A stretch of 64,000 nucleotides of DNA, taken from positions 3,286,001 through 3,350,000 of the forward strand of contig NZ_JAVDXW010000001.1 of the NCBI RefSeq assembly GCF_031458135.1, in the 5' to 3' direction. Of the stretch, positions 56,843-64,000 are shown piece after piece. A program made the translations under genes and the position numbers. This DNA is from Haloactinomyces albus. Its GTDB lineage: Bacteria; Actinomycetota; Actinomycetes; Mycobacteriales; Pseudonocardiaceae. The notes under the pieces are model-generated. The model ran no database searches and was not told the origin of the DNA. It worked only from the letters and a program-made list of their open reading frames with translations. The number at the start of each line of letters is the position of its first letter. The stretch's first letter is position 1.

Positions 56843-57832
56843 ATGACGGGCGCACAAACTGTCAGGAGCAATACCGTCAACACCGTCCTCGGCCCCGTGC
56901 CTGCGGACGAGCTGGGGACCGTCGCGGTCCATGAGGCACTGCTGTCCGTGGTCCCGGGCGCCGAGCACGCGTTCGACGTCACCATGGACCGCGCGGAAAT
57001 CTTCGAGGTCCTGGCCAAGAAGCTGACGGACTTCCGCGACCACGGCGGGAAGACCATCGTCGACAGCACGGGCATGTTCCACGGTCGCGACGTGAAGCTG
57101 TACGAGGCACTCTCGCGCTCGACCGGGGTGCACATCGTCGCGTCCACGGGCATGGGACCCGAGGAGATGCTCGGCGGCTACTTCCTGACGCCGCAGACCA
57201 ATCCGCCGACGCCGTGGCCTGCCGAGAAGTTCGCCGATCTCTTCACCAGGGAGATCACCGAGGGCATGGTGGTCCCGCGCGTGGAGCGGCGGGGTGCCGC
57301 GGGCCTCGTGGCCACTGCGGCCGATTCCGACGGCATGACCGCCACCGAGGAGAGCCTGTTTCGCGGCGCGGCCAGGACCGCCCTGAACACGGGCATCGGA
57401 GTCTCCATCCGGTACGGCAGCGACGCGGTCGGTGACCTCGACGTCGTCCTGGACGAGCAGCTCCCGGCCGACCGCGTCGTTGTCGGCGGGCTCGACCGCA
57501 CCGACGCCCTCGCCGCCGGCGCCCCCATCGAGGTCGCCCGCCGCGGGGCCTTCGTCGCCCTGGACCACGTGGGCCTGGATGACGACGATGCCCACGTCAC
57601 CGACCGCGAGCGCGCCGCCCTGGTGCTCGACCTCGTCCGGGCCGGCCACGGAGACCGGATCCTGCTGTCGAGCAACACGATCGGCGTGGCCAAGGGCCGG
57701 CCCGCCTACGAACTGCCGTACAGCTACGTCTCCTCGACGTTCGTTCCCCTGGCGAAGTCCCTGGGGCTCGGCGACACCGACGCCCGGCGCATCCTCGTGG
57801 ACAACCCGCGCGACCTGCTGACCCTGCGCTGA
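56843..57832 (+). CDS. phosphotriesterase-family protein lacking metal ligands
   Basis: 329 residues from ATG with AAGGAAG upstream. The fold is clearly the amidohydrolase/phosphotriesterase family and aligns with the next gene. The expected ligands are missing: the HxH pair is H30-E31-A32 (second His lost), the carbamylated Lys is Ala157, the two metal histidines are Arg and Gly (GIGVSIRYG, VVVGGLDR), and the final Asp is Asn (LLSSNT). It is probably not a metallohydrolase; a partner subunit or regulator of the next protein is plausible. No frameshift or stop, so it is under selection. Confidence 0.8.
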   Translation: MTGAQTVRSNTVNTVLGPVPADELGTVAVHEALLSVVPGAEHAFDVTMDRAEIFEVLAKKLTDFRDHGGKTIVDSTGMFHGRDVKLYEALSRSTGVHIVASTGMGPEEMLGGYFLTPQTNPPTPWPAEKFADLFTREITEGMVVPRVERRGAAGLVATAADSDGMTATEESLFRGAARTALNTGIGVSIRYGSDAVGDLDVVLDEQLPADRVVVGGLDRTDALAAGAPIEVARRGAFVALDHVGLDDDDAHVTDRERAALVLDLVRAGHGDRILLSSNTIGVAKGRPAYELPYSYVSSTFVPLAKSLGLGDTDARRILVDNPRDLLTLR

Positions 57833-57877
57833 GATGACGAGGGCGACCGATTCTTTGTGAGTCTTTGGAGTGAGATC

Positions 57878-58831
57878 ATGTCAAGGGTAAACACCGTCCT
57901 GGGGTCGGTTCCCACGGAAGAACTGGGAGCCGTGGCCGTCCACGAGCACATCGGGTACGGCATGCCCGGCTCGGAACTGGACACGCAGTGGTGGAAAACG
58001 CCCGAGGAGCGGTACGCCGAGACCGTTCCGAAGCTGCGTCGGTTCCGCGAGTACGGCGGCGGGACCTTCGTCGACGTGACCGGCATCTGCAACGGTCGCG
58101 ACGTCGACTACTACAAGTCACTGTCCGCCAAGACCGGGGTCCACATCGTTGCCTGCACGGGCTTCGTCGGCGGTGACACCGCGCTGCCGCACTTCGCTCG
58201 CGCGACCGTCGACTACCTGACCCGGCACTTCGTTCACGAGATCACCGTCGGCATCGCCGACACCGGCAGCCGCGCCGGCGTCATCAAGGTCGGTGTGAGC
58301 CGTGGCGGGCGCATGACGGAGCTCGACAAGCGCATCTACCGCGCGGCGGCCCGTGCCTCCGTGGCGACCGGCGTGCCGATCCTGACCCACCTGGCGATCG
58401 ACCCCCAGCCCGCGGTCGACATCTTCGAGGAGGAAGGCCTCCCGCTGCACCGCGTGCTGTTCGGGCACGCCGATGACGGCCCGAACGCACCGAACACTCC
58501 GCACGAGTGGATCTTCGAACGGGGCGGCCGTATCGGCTTCGACACGTTCGGGTACGAGACCGAACTCGAGGACCCACCGTTCTGGGCCCGCCCGCGCCAG
58601 GAGCGTCTGGATCACTTCCTCAGCCTCGTGAACAAGGGGTATCTCGATCAGCTCCTGGTCTCGGCCGACGCGAACTGCAGCCCGCTCGGCTGGCCGGGCG
58701 TCAAGGGCCACACCGTGAACTACCTCTTCACCGACCTCATTCCCGACCTGCGCGAGGCCGGTGTCGATGACGCGACGATCAAAACCCTGCTCGAGGACAA
58801 CCCCGCCGATTTCCTGACGATCCGCAACTGA
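57878..58831 (+). CDS. phosphotriesterase-family hydrolase (lactonase-like)
   Basis: 317 residues; ATG with GGAG seven bases before it. All metal ligands are present: H22 and H24 (VAVHEHIGYG), Lys137 (AGVIKVGVSRG), H171 (ILTHLAID), H197 (LFGHADDG) and D264 (LVSADAN). Such enzymes hydrolyse lactones, esters or phosphotriesters; phosphotriesterase-like lactonases are typical. It follows its inactive paralogue by 45 bases. The operon continues with a flavin monooxygenase and an alpha/beta hydrolase, suggesting a catabolic route through a lactone or ester. Confidence 0.85.
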   Translation: MSRVNTVLGSVPTEELGAVAVHEHIGYGMPGSELDTQWWKTPEERYAETVPKLRRFREYGGGTFVDVTGICNGRDVDYYKSLSAKTGVHIVACTGFVGGDTALPHFARATVDYLTRHFVHEITVGIADTGSRAGVIKVGVSRGGRMTELDKRIYRAAARASVATGVPILTHLAIDPQPAVDIFEEEGLPLHRVLFGHADDGPNAPNTPHEWIFERGGRIGFDTFGYETELEDPPFWARPRQERLDHFLSLVNKGYLDQLLVSADANCSPLGWPGVKGHTVNYLFTDLIPDLREAGVDDATIKTLLEDNPADFLTIRN

Positions 58832-58865
58832 CCCGTGCCGAGGCCTGAGAAGAAAGAGACGAAGA

Positions 58866-59981
58866 ATGCAGAATTCGGAGATCCGGAATCTGAAGGTCGC
58901 CGTTATCGGCGGCGGGTTCGGCGGTGCCGCCGCGACGGTGTTCCTCGACAAGCTGGGCGCTGACGTCCACCTCTACGAGCAGGCCCCCGCCACCGGTGAG
59001 GTCGGCGCAGGCATCGGCATGCGGCCGCCGACGGTGGAGGCCTTCCGCGCGTGGGGCATCTTCGACGCGATGGCGTCGGTGAGCTCGGCCAGCGACTACT
59101 TCGAGATCCTCACCGGCGCCGGTGAGCCCATCCTGCGCGAGGAGTGGCCCAAGAAGCACGAGTACGCCCAGGAGAACAAGACCCGCCTGATCCACCGCGC
59201 GGACTTCATCGACACCTTCATCAACCACATCCCCGCCGAACGACTCCACCTGGGCCACAAGATGGTGTCGGTCACCGACCACGGAGACAGTGCGACGGTG
59301 ACCTTCGACAACGGCCGGGAGGTGACCGCCGACCTGGTGATCAGCGCCGAGGGCATCCGCTCGACGGTGCGCGCGCAGCTGTTCGCCGATGTCCAGCCGG
59401 TGTTCGCCCATGCCCACGCGCACCGTGCGGTCATCTCCGCCGATGACACGTACGGGATGGTCACCGACGACAACTTCCGGATGTACCAGGGCGACAACGG
59501 TTCCCTCGTCTACTTCCTGCCACTGCGTCACCGCAACCAGGTCTCCTTCGACATCACCGCGCCCTCGGACGACGACAGCTGGCGCCCGGACGTCACCGTC
59601 GACCAGATCGCCGGTCTGCTGGACGGCTTCGACGAGCGCCTGCAGCGGATCGCTCGGAACCTGGACCCGGCCGCGGTCACGAGCCGCGGGGTGTACGACA
59701 TCGACCCCATCGACACGTGGCACTCGGACTCCGTGGTGCTCATCGGGGACGCGGCCCACGCGATGCTGCACCACCAGGGGCAGGGGGCCAACCAGACGGT
59801 TCAGGACTCCAGCGCCCTGGCCGAGGCCCTGCAGGAGTCCGACTCCGTGCAGAGCGCGCTGGCGCTGTACCAGTCGAGGCGCAAGCCCACCACCGACGCG
59901 CTCCAGCGCGTTTCCCGCGAGGAGTGGGACTCCAAGGAGGGCCTCAAGACAGCCTTCCCCGAGAAGGCCTCCATCGACTGA
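58866..59981 (+). CDS. FAD-dependent monooxygenase (PHBH-fold)
   Basis: 371 residues. FAD motif VAVIGGGFGGAAATVFL near the start, the DG/AEG motif (DLVISAEGIRSTVRAQL), and the GD motif VVLIGDAAHAMLHHQGQGANQ. This is the 4-hydroxybenzoate/salicylate hydroxylase fold, which hydroxylates aromatics or related rings with NAD(P)H. It starts 34 bases after the lactonase-like gene and precedes the alpha/beta hydrolase, so one pathway is likely. Substrate unknown. Confidence 0.9.
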   Translation: MQNSEIRNLKVAVIGGGFGGAAATVFLDKLGADVHLYEQAPATGEVGAGIGMRPPTVEAFRAWGIFDAMASVSSASDYFEILTGAGEPILREEWPKKHEYAQENKTRLIHRADFIDTFINHIPAERLHLGHKMVSVTDHGDSATVTFDNGREVTADLVISAEGIRSTVRAQLFADVQPVFAHAHAHRAVISADDTYGMVTDDNFRMYQGDNGSLVYFLPLRHRNQVSFDITAPSDDDSWRPDVTVDQIAGLLDGFDERLQRIARNLDPAAVTSRGVYDIDPIDTWHSDSVVLIGDAAHAMLHHQGQGANQTVQDSSALAEALQESDSVQSALALYQSRRKPTTDALQRVSREEWDSKEGLKTAFPEKASID

Positions 59982-60086
59982 GCGTCCCGCCGCCTCCCAG
60001 GACGGAGGTCGGCGGATGGACCCGGCCAACCTCACCGGGTCCGTCCGCCACTGCCGAGGACGAGACGCAGAGAGGACGAAGAGGAC

Positions 60087-61028
60087 ATGACCCTGCATCC
60101 CGAGATCGCCAAGTTGCTCGCCACCCTCCCGACGCCGGACCACAGCGCACCGCCGGATCCGAAAGCGATGCGCGCCGCCGAGGCGGAACAGGTCCCGCCG
60201 CTCGAAGATCGCCTGCCTCTCCACGCCGTCACCGACGCCACCGCGGCGACGTCGTCGGGTGAGGTGCCCGTGCGGATCTACACGCCGGTCGAGGCGGACT
60301 CCTACGGCCTGTTGGTGTACTTCCACGGTGGTGCGTTCTTCTCGGGCAGCCTGGACACGCACGACGGCGTCGCGCGGTCACTGGCGAAGGAAACGGGACA
60401 CAAGGTCGTCTCGGTCGGCTACCGCCTGGCCCCCGAAGCCGCATACCCGGCCGGCCTCCAGGACTGCTATGGGGTGGTCCGGTGGGCCGCCGAGCACGGC
60501 GAGGACCTGAAGTGGGACGGGGGGAACCTCGCCCTCGCCGGCGACAGCTCCGGCGGCAACTTCGTGGCGAGCGTCGCGGCGATGGCCCACGACGACGCCA
60601 TCGCCAATCAGCAGAGCGACCGCATCACGCACCAGGTCCTGTTCTATCCTTCCGTGGACCTGGACTTCGACGTCGATCGCTACCCGTCGCTGCGGGAAAA
60701 CGCCGAAGGCTACGGCCTCGAGACGGCCGGCCTGAAGCCCTTCAACTCGCACTACATCGACAGCGGCGCCGACCCGGCCGATCCCCTCGTTTCGCCGATC
60801 AAACGCGAGAATCTCACCGGGCTGCCTCCCGCCCTGGTTATCACCGCGGAGTACGACCCCCTGCGCGACGAGGGCGAACTCTACGGGCAGAAGCTGAAAG
60901 AGGCCGGCGTGGATGCCACGGTCAGTCGCTACGCGGGTTCCAACCACGGGTTCGTCGTGAACTTCGCCTGGATCCCGGAGTACTACCAGGCCTTCACCGA
61001 GACGGGTGAATTCCTGAACCGGCGCTGA
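60087..61028 (+). CDS. alpha/beta hydrolase (HSL-like esterase)
   Basis: 313 residues from ATG. Oxyanion HGG (VYFHGGAFFSGS), nucleophile in LAGDSSGGNFVAS, acid in ITAEYDPLRDEGE and His in GSNHGFV: the hormone-sensitive-lipase family. It cleaves short-chain esters. It likely acts on the same substrate class as the lactonase and the monooxygenase upstream. Gap of 105 bases before it; no operator seen in it. Confidence 0.9.
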   Translation: MTLHPEIAKLLATLPTPDHSAPPDPKAMRAAEAEQVPPLEDRLPLHAVTDATAATSSGEVPVRIYTPVEADSYGLLVYFHGGAFFSGSLDTHDGVARSLAKETGHKVVSVGYRLAPEAAYPAGLQDCYGVVRWAAEHGEDLKWDGGNLALAGDSSGGNFVASVAAMAHDDAIANQQSDRITHQVLFYPSVDLDFDVDRYPSLRENAEGYGLETAGLKPFNSHYIDSGADPADPLVSPIKRENLTGLPPALVITAEYDPLRDEGELYGQKLKEAGVDATVSRYAGSNHGFVVNFAWIPEYYQAFTETGEFLNRR

Positions 61029-61106
61029 GCTCGCCCGCCTCCCCTCCAACAGTGTCCCCGGTCTACAGCCGAGACTTGATGGTGGCACGGTGTAGCACCG
61101 CGCGGC

Positions 61107-61121
61107 ACAGTCGAGTACTGT
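61107..61121. promoter_or_regulatory. ACAGT/ACTGT inverted repeat before vapB
   Basis: Perfect 5-base arms around CGAGT, 7 bases before the vapB start. Toxin-antitoxin operons are usually autoregulated by the VapBC complex, and this is the natural operator. The transcript may be nearly leaderless. Confidence 0.5.
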
Positions 61122-61127
61122 AAGCGC

Positions 61128-61394
61128 ATGACGGTTGAGCATGAGATAACGCAACGGGACCTTCGGAGCCGGTCCGGCGAGATCATGGATGCTGTCGCGC
61201 ACGGCGAGACGTTCGTGGTGACCCGCAGCGGTACGCCGATCGGTGAGTTGGTCCCGCTGCGGCAACGTCGCGTAGTCAGCCGTGCTGAGTTCGCTGCGAT
61301 GTCGGAAAGTGCGATGGTGGTCGACGTCGAGCGGTTCCGCACCGATCTCGACGACGCTGTAGACGCCGAGATGCGGGACCCCTATGGACGATGA
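61128..61394 (+). CDS. vapB: antitoxin of a VapBC pair (Phd/YefM type)
   Basis: 88 residues. The Phd/YefM-type fold starts VEHEITQRDLRSRSGEIMDAVAHGETFVVTRSGTPIGELVPL, and the C-terminal tail (VERFRTDLDDAVDAEM) would bind the toxin. It overlaps the toxin gene by 11 bases. The pair sits inside the catabolic island and is probably a passenger that helps maintain it. Confidence 0.9.
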   Translation: MTVEHEITQRDLRSRSGEIMDAVAHGETFVVTRSGTPIGELVPLRQRRVVSRAEFAAMSESAMVVDVERFRTDLDDAVDAEMRDPYGR

Positions 61395-61806
61395 AATCCA
61401 CGGGTTGCTCGACACCAACATTCTGATACTTCGTCGCCTCGTCGATCACACTGAGCTACCGGCCCGCATGTCGATCAGCAGCGTCACTTTGGCCGAGCTG
61501 TCTGCGGGACCCCACCACACCGGTGATCCGAGTGAACGAGCACGGCGCCTGGATGTCCTGCAACGCGCTGAAGCCGAGTTCGACCCGTTGCCGTTCGATA
61601 CCGAAGCCGCGCGAGTTTACGGCCGTGTGTCGGCCGCCGTCCTGGAGGCAGGCCGCGTGCCACGGAGACGGGTCGCTGACCTGATGATCGCCAGTGTCGC
61701 CGCTGCGAATCGCCTGCCGCTGTATACGACCAACCCGGACGACTTCTCCGGACTGAAGCAACTGCTGAGCGTGAAGCCGGTTACTCGACCGATAATCAGC
61801 GCTTGA
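61384..61806 (+). CDS. vapC: PIN-domain toxin VapC
   Basis: 140 residues. PIN acids: Asp in GLLDTNILIL, Glu in TLAELSAG, and Asp in RVADLMIASVA with the final Asp in TTNPDDFSGL. Such toxins are Mg-dependent ribonucleases, often cutting tRNA. Paired with the antitoxin upstream. The gene ends 57 bases before the minus-strand MBL gene. Confidence 0.92.
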   Translation: MDDEIHGLLDTNILILRRLVDHTELPARMSISSVTLAELSAGPHHTGDPSERARRLDVLQRAEAEFDPLPFDTEAARVYGRVSAAVLEAGRVPRRRVADLMIASVAAANRLPLYTTNPDDFSGLKQLLSVKPVTRPIISA

Positions 61807-61863
61807 TGCTGATGATCGTGATGTAGTGCGGCGCGGCCGACCGTAGACCGTTGTGGTCGTGGA

Positions 61864-62805
61864 TCACCGAGCCGCGTCGAACTGCTTGCGGTAGCCGTGC
61901 AGCGTCGTGAAGAACGGGGACGGTTCCAGGGTGGGGTCCCCGGTGTAGCCGAGCTCCTCGGCCACCCGCTCGAACGGCGAGTACGCCGAATCGGTCTCCT
62001 GCAGGCCGTCGCACAGGGCCCGCTGGGCGGTGTCGGTAACGCGGGCCTCGATGTCCAGGCTCTCCTGCAGGGCCCGCCGGGACGCCTCGGTGTCCAGTTC
62101 GACGCCGTAGGACACTCCGTCCGCACCGCGGTACGGGTGGCCCAGGTACAGGTGCTGCGGGCGGACCTCGTCGCGCAGGTACCGCAGGCTCGAGCGGTAG
62201 GCGGCCGGATCCTCGTAGCCGGGGAAGCCGTTGGCGGCCCCGTGGATCTGCACGGCGTCGCCGACGAACACGGAGTTCTGTCCGTCCACGACGTAGGCGA
62301 CGGATCCGGCGGTGTGACCGGGGATGTAGTGCACGGAGACGGAGACGTCCCCGCCGAGGGAGAGGGTCTCGCCGCCCTGCAGCAGCACGCTCGGCTCCAT
62401 CTCGCCCGAGATGGCCTTGTCGGCCATTCTCGTCTGCTCCTCCTCGCCGTTCGGATCGTGCAGGTACTGCCTGCGCGCGTCGACGTACTTGTCCACGTGC
62501 GCGCGCCGCGAGCGCAGCAGGTGCGCGTCGGCCTCGTGGATGACGACCTGCGCGCGCCGACCGGTGAGCTCCCACAGGGCGTGCGCGCCGCCCAGATGGT
62601 CGATGTGGCCGTGGGTCAGCAGGATCCAGCGCACCTCCTCGATGCTGCGGCCGAGGTTCTCGAGGGCGGGGACCATGCCGTCGACAGGCGATGAGGCGAT
62701 CCCGGTGTCGACGATGGCCGGTTCGGGTGCATCGATGAAGAAGCTGTAGAGGCCGAAACGTCCCCACGGCGACACCAGGGGGTGGATGTTGACGTCGTGC
62801 GTCAT
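61864..62805 (-). CDS. MBL-fold hydrolase
   Basis: 313 residues from ATG. Motif LLTHGHIDHLGGAHAL (HxHxDH), further ligands in IPGHTAGSVAYV and YLGHPYRGADG. It is divergent from the CocE gene and shares a promoter region with it. Together with the phosphotriesterase-like protein it gives the island two unrelated hydrolase folds that are both known as lactonases. Glyoxalase II-like or lactonase function cannot be separated by eye. Confidence 0.88.
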   Translation of the reverse strand: MTHDVNIHPLVSPWGRFGLYSFFIDAPEPAIVDTGIASSPVDGMVPALENLGRSIEEVRWILLTHGHIDHLGGAHALWELTGRRAQVVIHEADAHLLRSRRAHVDKYVDARRQYLHDPNGEEEQTRMADKAISGEMEPSVLLQGGETLSLGGDVSVSVHYIPGHTAGSVAYVVDGQNSVFVGDAVQIHGAANGFPGYEDPAAYRSSLRYLRDEVRPQHLYLGHPYRGADGVSYGVELDTEASRRALQESLDIEARVTDTAQRALCDGLQETDSAYSPFERVAEELGYTGDPTLEPSPFFTTLHGYRKQFDAAR

Positions 62806-62917
62806 CGCTGTCTCTCCTTCGCTCGCCGGAGGCGGTTCCCGGTCTTCGATGACCGTCGGCTACGCCGTCGATCGTGGCAGCGCCGCGCGTGGACCGCGTC
62901 GACGATGTGGCCTTATC

Positions 62918-62939
62918 TACATTAATATAATAATATGTA
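62918..62939. promoter_or_regulatory. AT-rich inverted repeat between MBL and CocE genes
   Basis: TACAT, twelve bases, ATGTA: perfect arms around a nearly pure AT core (TAATATAATAAT). The whole stretch TTATCTACATTAATATAATA is far from the local base composition. The AATATGTA end is shared with 56643-56651, so the same regulator may act on both promoters. Confidence 0.5.
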
Positions 62940-63013
62940 TAAGTCACGCTCTGGAGAGCATGTCCGCCAGCGGTACACCTGGTACTCGAACGTTGCAGAG
63001 GAGCTGCACACTC

Positions 63014-64000
63014 ATGGCTGATTTCACGACGTGGGATGCCGGTGGGGAGACGATCAACATCCGCAAGGACCTCCGGGTCCCGATGCGGGACGGGGTCGAG
63101 CTCGCCGCGGACGCCTACCACGGCGCCGAGGACAAGCCGCGGCCTGCACTGGTGGCCCTGAGTCCCTACGGCAAGGAGTTGCAGGCCTTCGCCCTCACCA
63201 TGCCTCCCCAGCGGCGCCCCAGCCCACTGTGGGACGGCTGCATCGAGGCCGGTGACATCGCACGCGTCGTCCAGGAGGACTACGTCCACGTCATCGGTGA
63301 TCTGCGCGGCTCCGGTGGTTCGGGCGGCGAGATGATCGGCAACTACAACGCCGGCGGCGTGTCCCTGGGTCAGGACGCGTACGACTTCATCGAGTGGGTC
63401 GCCGAGCAGTCGTGGTGCGACGGCAACGTCGGCATGATCGGCATCTCCTACTTCGGGTCCATGCAGGTGCTGGCCGCTGCCGAGCGCCCGCCGCACCTGA
63501 AGGCCATCTTCGTCAGCGGTGGCCACTTCGACTTCTACGAGACCACCTACCACGGCGGCATCATGTGGTTCATGCCGCGCGCTGCGCGTGAGGGGCGCGG
63601 TGGTGACTCCGGTATCGCGCACACCAACGTCAAGTCCCGCATGCAGGAGATGTACTCCCGGGAGGAGCTGCAGAAGCTGGTCGAGGCGCGGCTGGAGGAC
63701 CCGGACGTGGCCGCCTGGCCGAACCTGGTGCACGTGCTGCGCTACCCCACCAACCGCGAGTTCTGGTTCGACATCGTGCTGAACCACCTGGACGGCGAGT
63801 GGTACGAGGAGCGCAACCCCATCACGCTGGCCCCGAACATCGACATCCCGGTCTACCTGCAGATCGACCAGGGCCGTGGTTGGACCGTGGACGGCACCAT
63901 CGAGTTGTTCAACGTGCTGAAGGGCCCCAAGAGGCTGGACATCGGACCGTACCCGCCGATGCAGTCGCGCCCCTTCGTCGAGGAGCACGACACGATGTTC
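63014..64000 (+). CDS. CocE/NonD-family hydrolase, partial
   Basis: The gene starts at ATG 63014 and is still open at the window end, so the first 329 residues are seen. CocE-type features: VPMRDGVELAADAYHG (first strands), DLRGSGGSGGEMIGNYNAGG, and the nucleophile serine in GMIGISYFGSMQVLAA. It hydrolyses esters or amides such as cocaine-type or prolyl substrates. Divergent from the MBL gene and behind the AT-rich operator. Further genes of the island probably lie beyond the window. Confidence 0.85.
   Translation, partial: MADFTTWDAGGETINIRKDLRVPMRDGVELAADAYHGAEDKPRPALVALSPYGKELQAFALTMPPQRRPSPLWDGCIEAGDIARVVQEDYVHVIGDLRGSGGSGGEMIGNYNAGGVSLGQDAYDFIEWVAEQSWCDGNVGMIGISYFGSMQVLAAAERPPHLKAIFVSGGHFDFYETTYHGGIMWFMPRAAREGRGGDSGIAHTNVKSRMQEMYSREELQKLVEARLEDPDVAAWPNLVHVLRYPTNREFWFDIVLNHLDGEWYEERNPITLAPNIDIPVYLQIDQGRGWTVDGTIELFNVLKGPKRLDIGPYPPMQSRPFVEEHDTMF

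Overview
The window is about 70% GC, with many GTG/TTG starts and genes packed through 4-bp ATGA/GTGA overlaps, as in a high-GC actinomycete. Gene content and the close match of the 35.3-47.7 kb block to the dinG-pncB-clpS-mec-cysO-cysM-murI-rph locus of Mycobacterium tuberculosis point to an actinobacterium, possibly Pseudonocardiales. The family assignment is inference. No tRNA, rRNA, CRISPR array or intact insertion sequence was seen.

Layout. 0-8 kb: end of an EAL protein, a frameshifted PAS relic, a stress membrane protein, an ABC exporter (ATPase + FtsX permease) divergent from a NarL-type two-component pair, a STAS protein, an aldo/keto reductase and a relic of a MazF toxin. 7.8-11.9 kb: Sdh1-type succinate dehydrogenase operon. 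12-19 kb: ureidoglycine aminohydrolase-like cupin, SDR, DUF305 lipoprotein, ctaD, serB and a Pr6Pr membrane protein. 19-22 kb: P450-TetR pair and a Pth2-like hydrolase. 22.2-28.6 kb: an iron-box-controlled NIS siderophore operon (decarboxylase, two IucA/IucC synthetases, N-hydroxylase). 29-30.4 kb: TetR plus membrane protein. 30.6-35 kb: one operon bioY-ligase-thiolase-bioM-bioN for biotin uptake. 35.3-47.7 kb: conserved housekeeping block (dinG, pncA, pncB, clpS, DUF2017, P1 peptidase, mec-cysO-cysM, rhomboid, murI, cAMP-phosphodiesterase-like MBL, an orphan Imm1 gene, rph, rdgB). 47.7-53.4 kb: TSUP permease, Bcp, an XRE/DUF397 pair, a methyltransferase and two bPH2 proteins. 53.4-55.3 kb: two secreted low-complexity proteins, the first behind a promoter containing a perfect CRP-type box. 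55.8-64 kb: an accessory catabolic island (GntR, two phosphotriesterase-family proteins, flavin monooxygenase, alpha/beta hydrolase, VapBC, MBL hydrolase, CocE/NonD hydrolase; the last runs off the window).

The most unusual signals are these. A phosphotriesterase-family protein has lost nearly all metal ligands and sits directly beside an intact paralogue, in an island rich in lactone/ester hydrolases with AT-rich operator-like islands at two promoters. A dispersed palindrome with core TTTCGCGCGAAA recurs exactly at gene ends. CysO carries a Met-Arg tail after its diglycine, implying proteolytic maturation. The thiolase of the biotin operon lacks the second catalytic cysteine. The siderophore operon lacks an acyltransferase. 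A CRP-type box lies inside a secreted-protein promoter.
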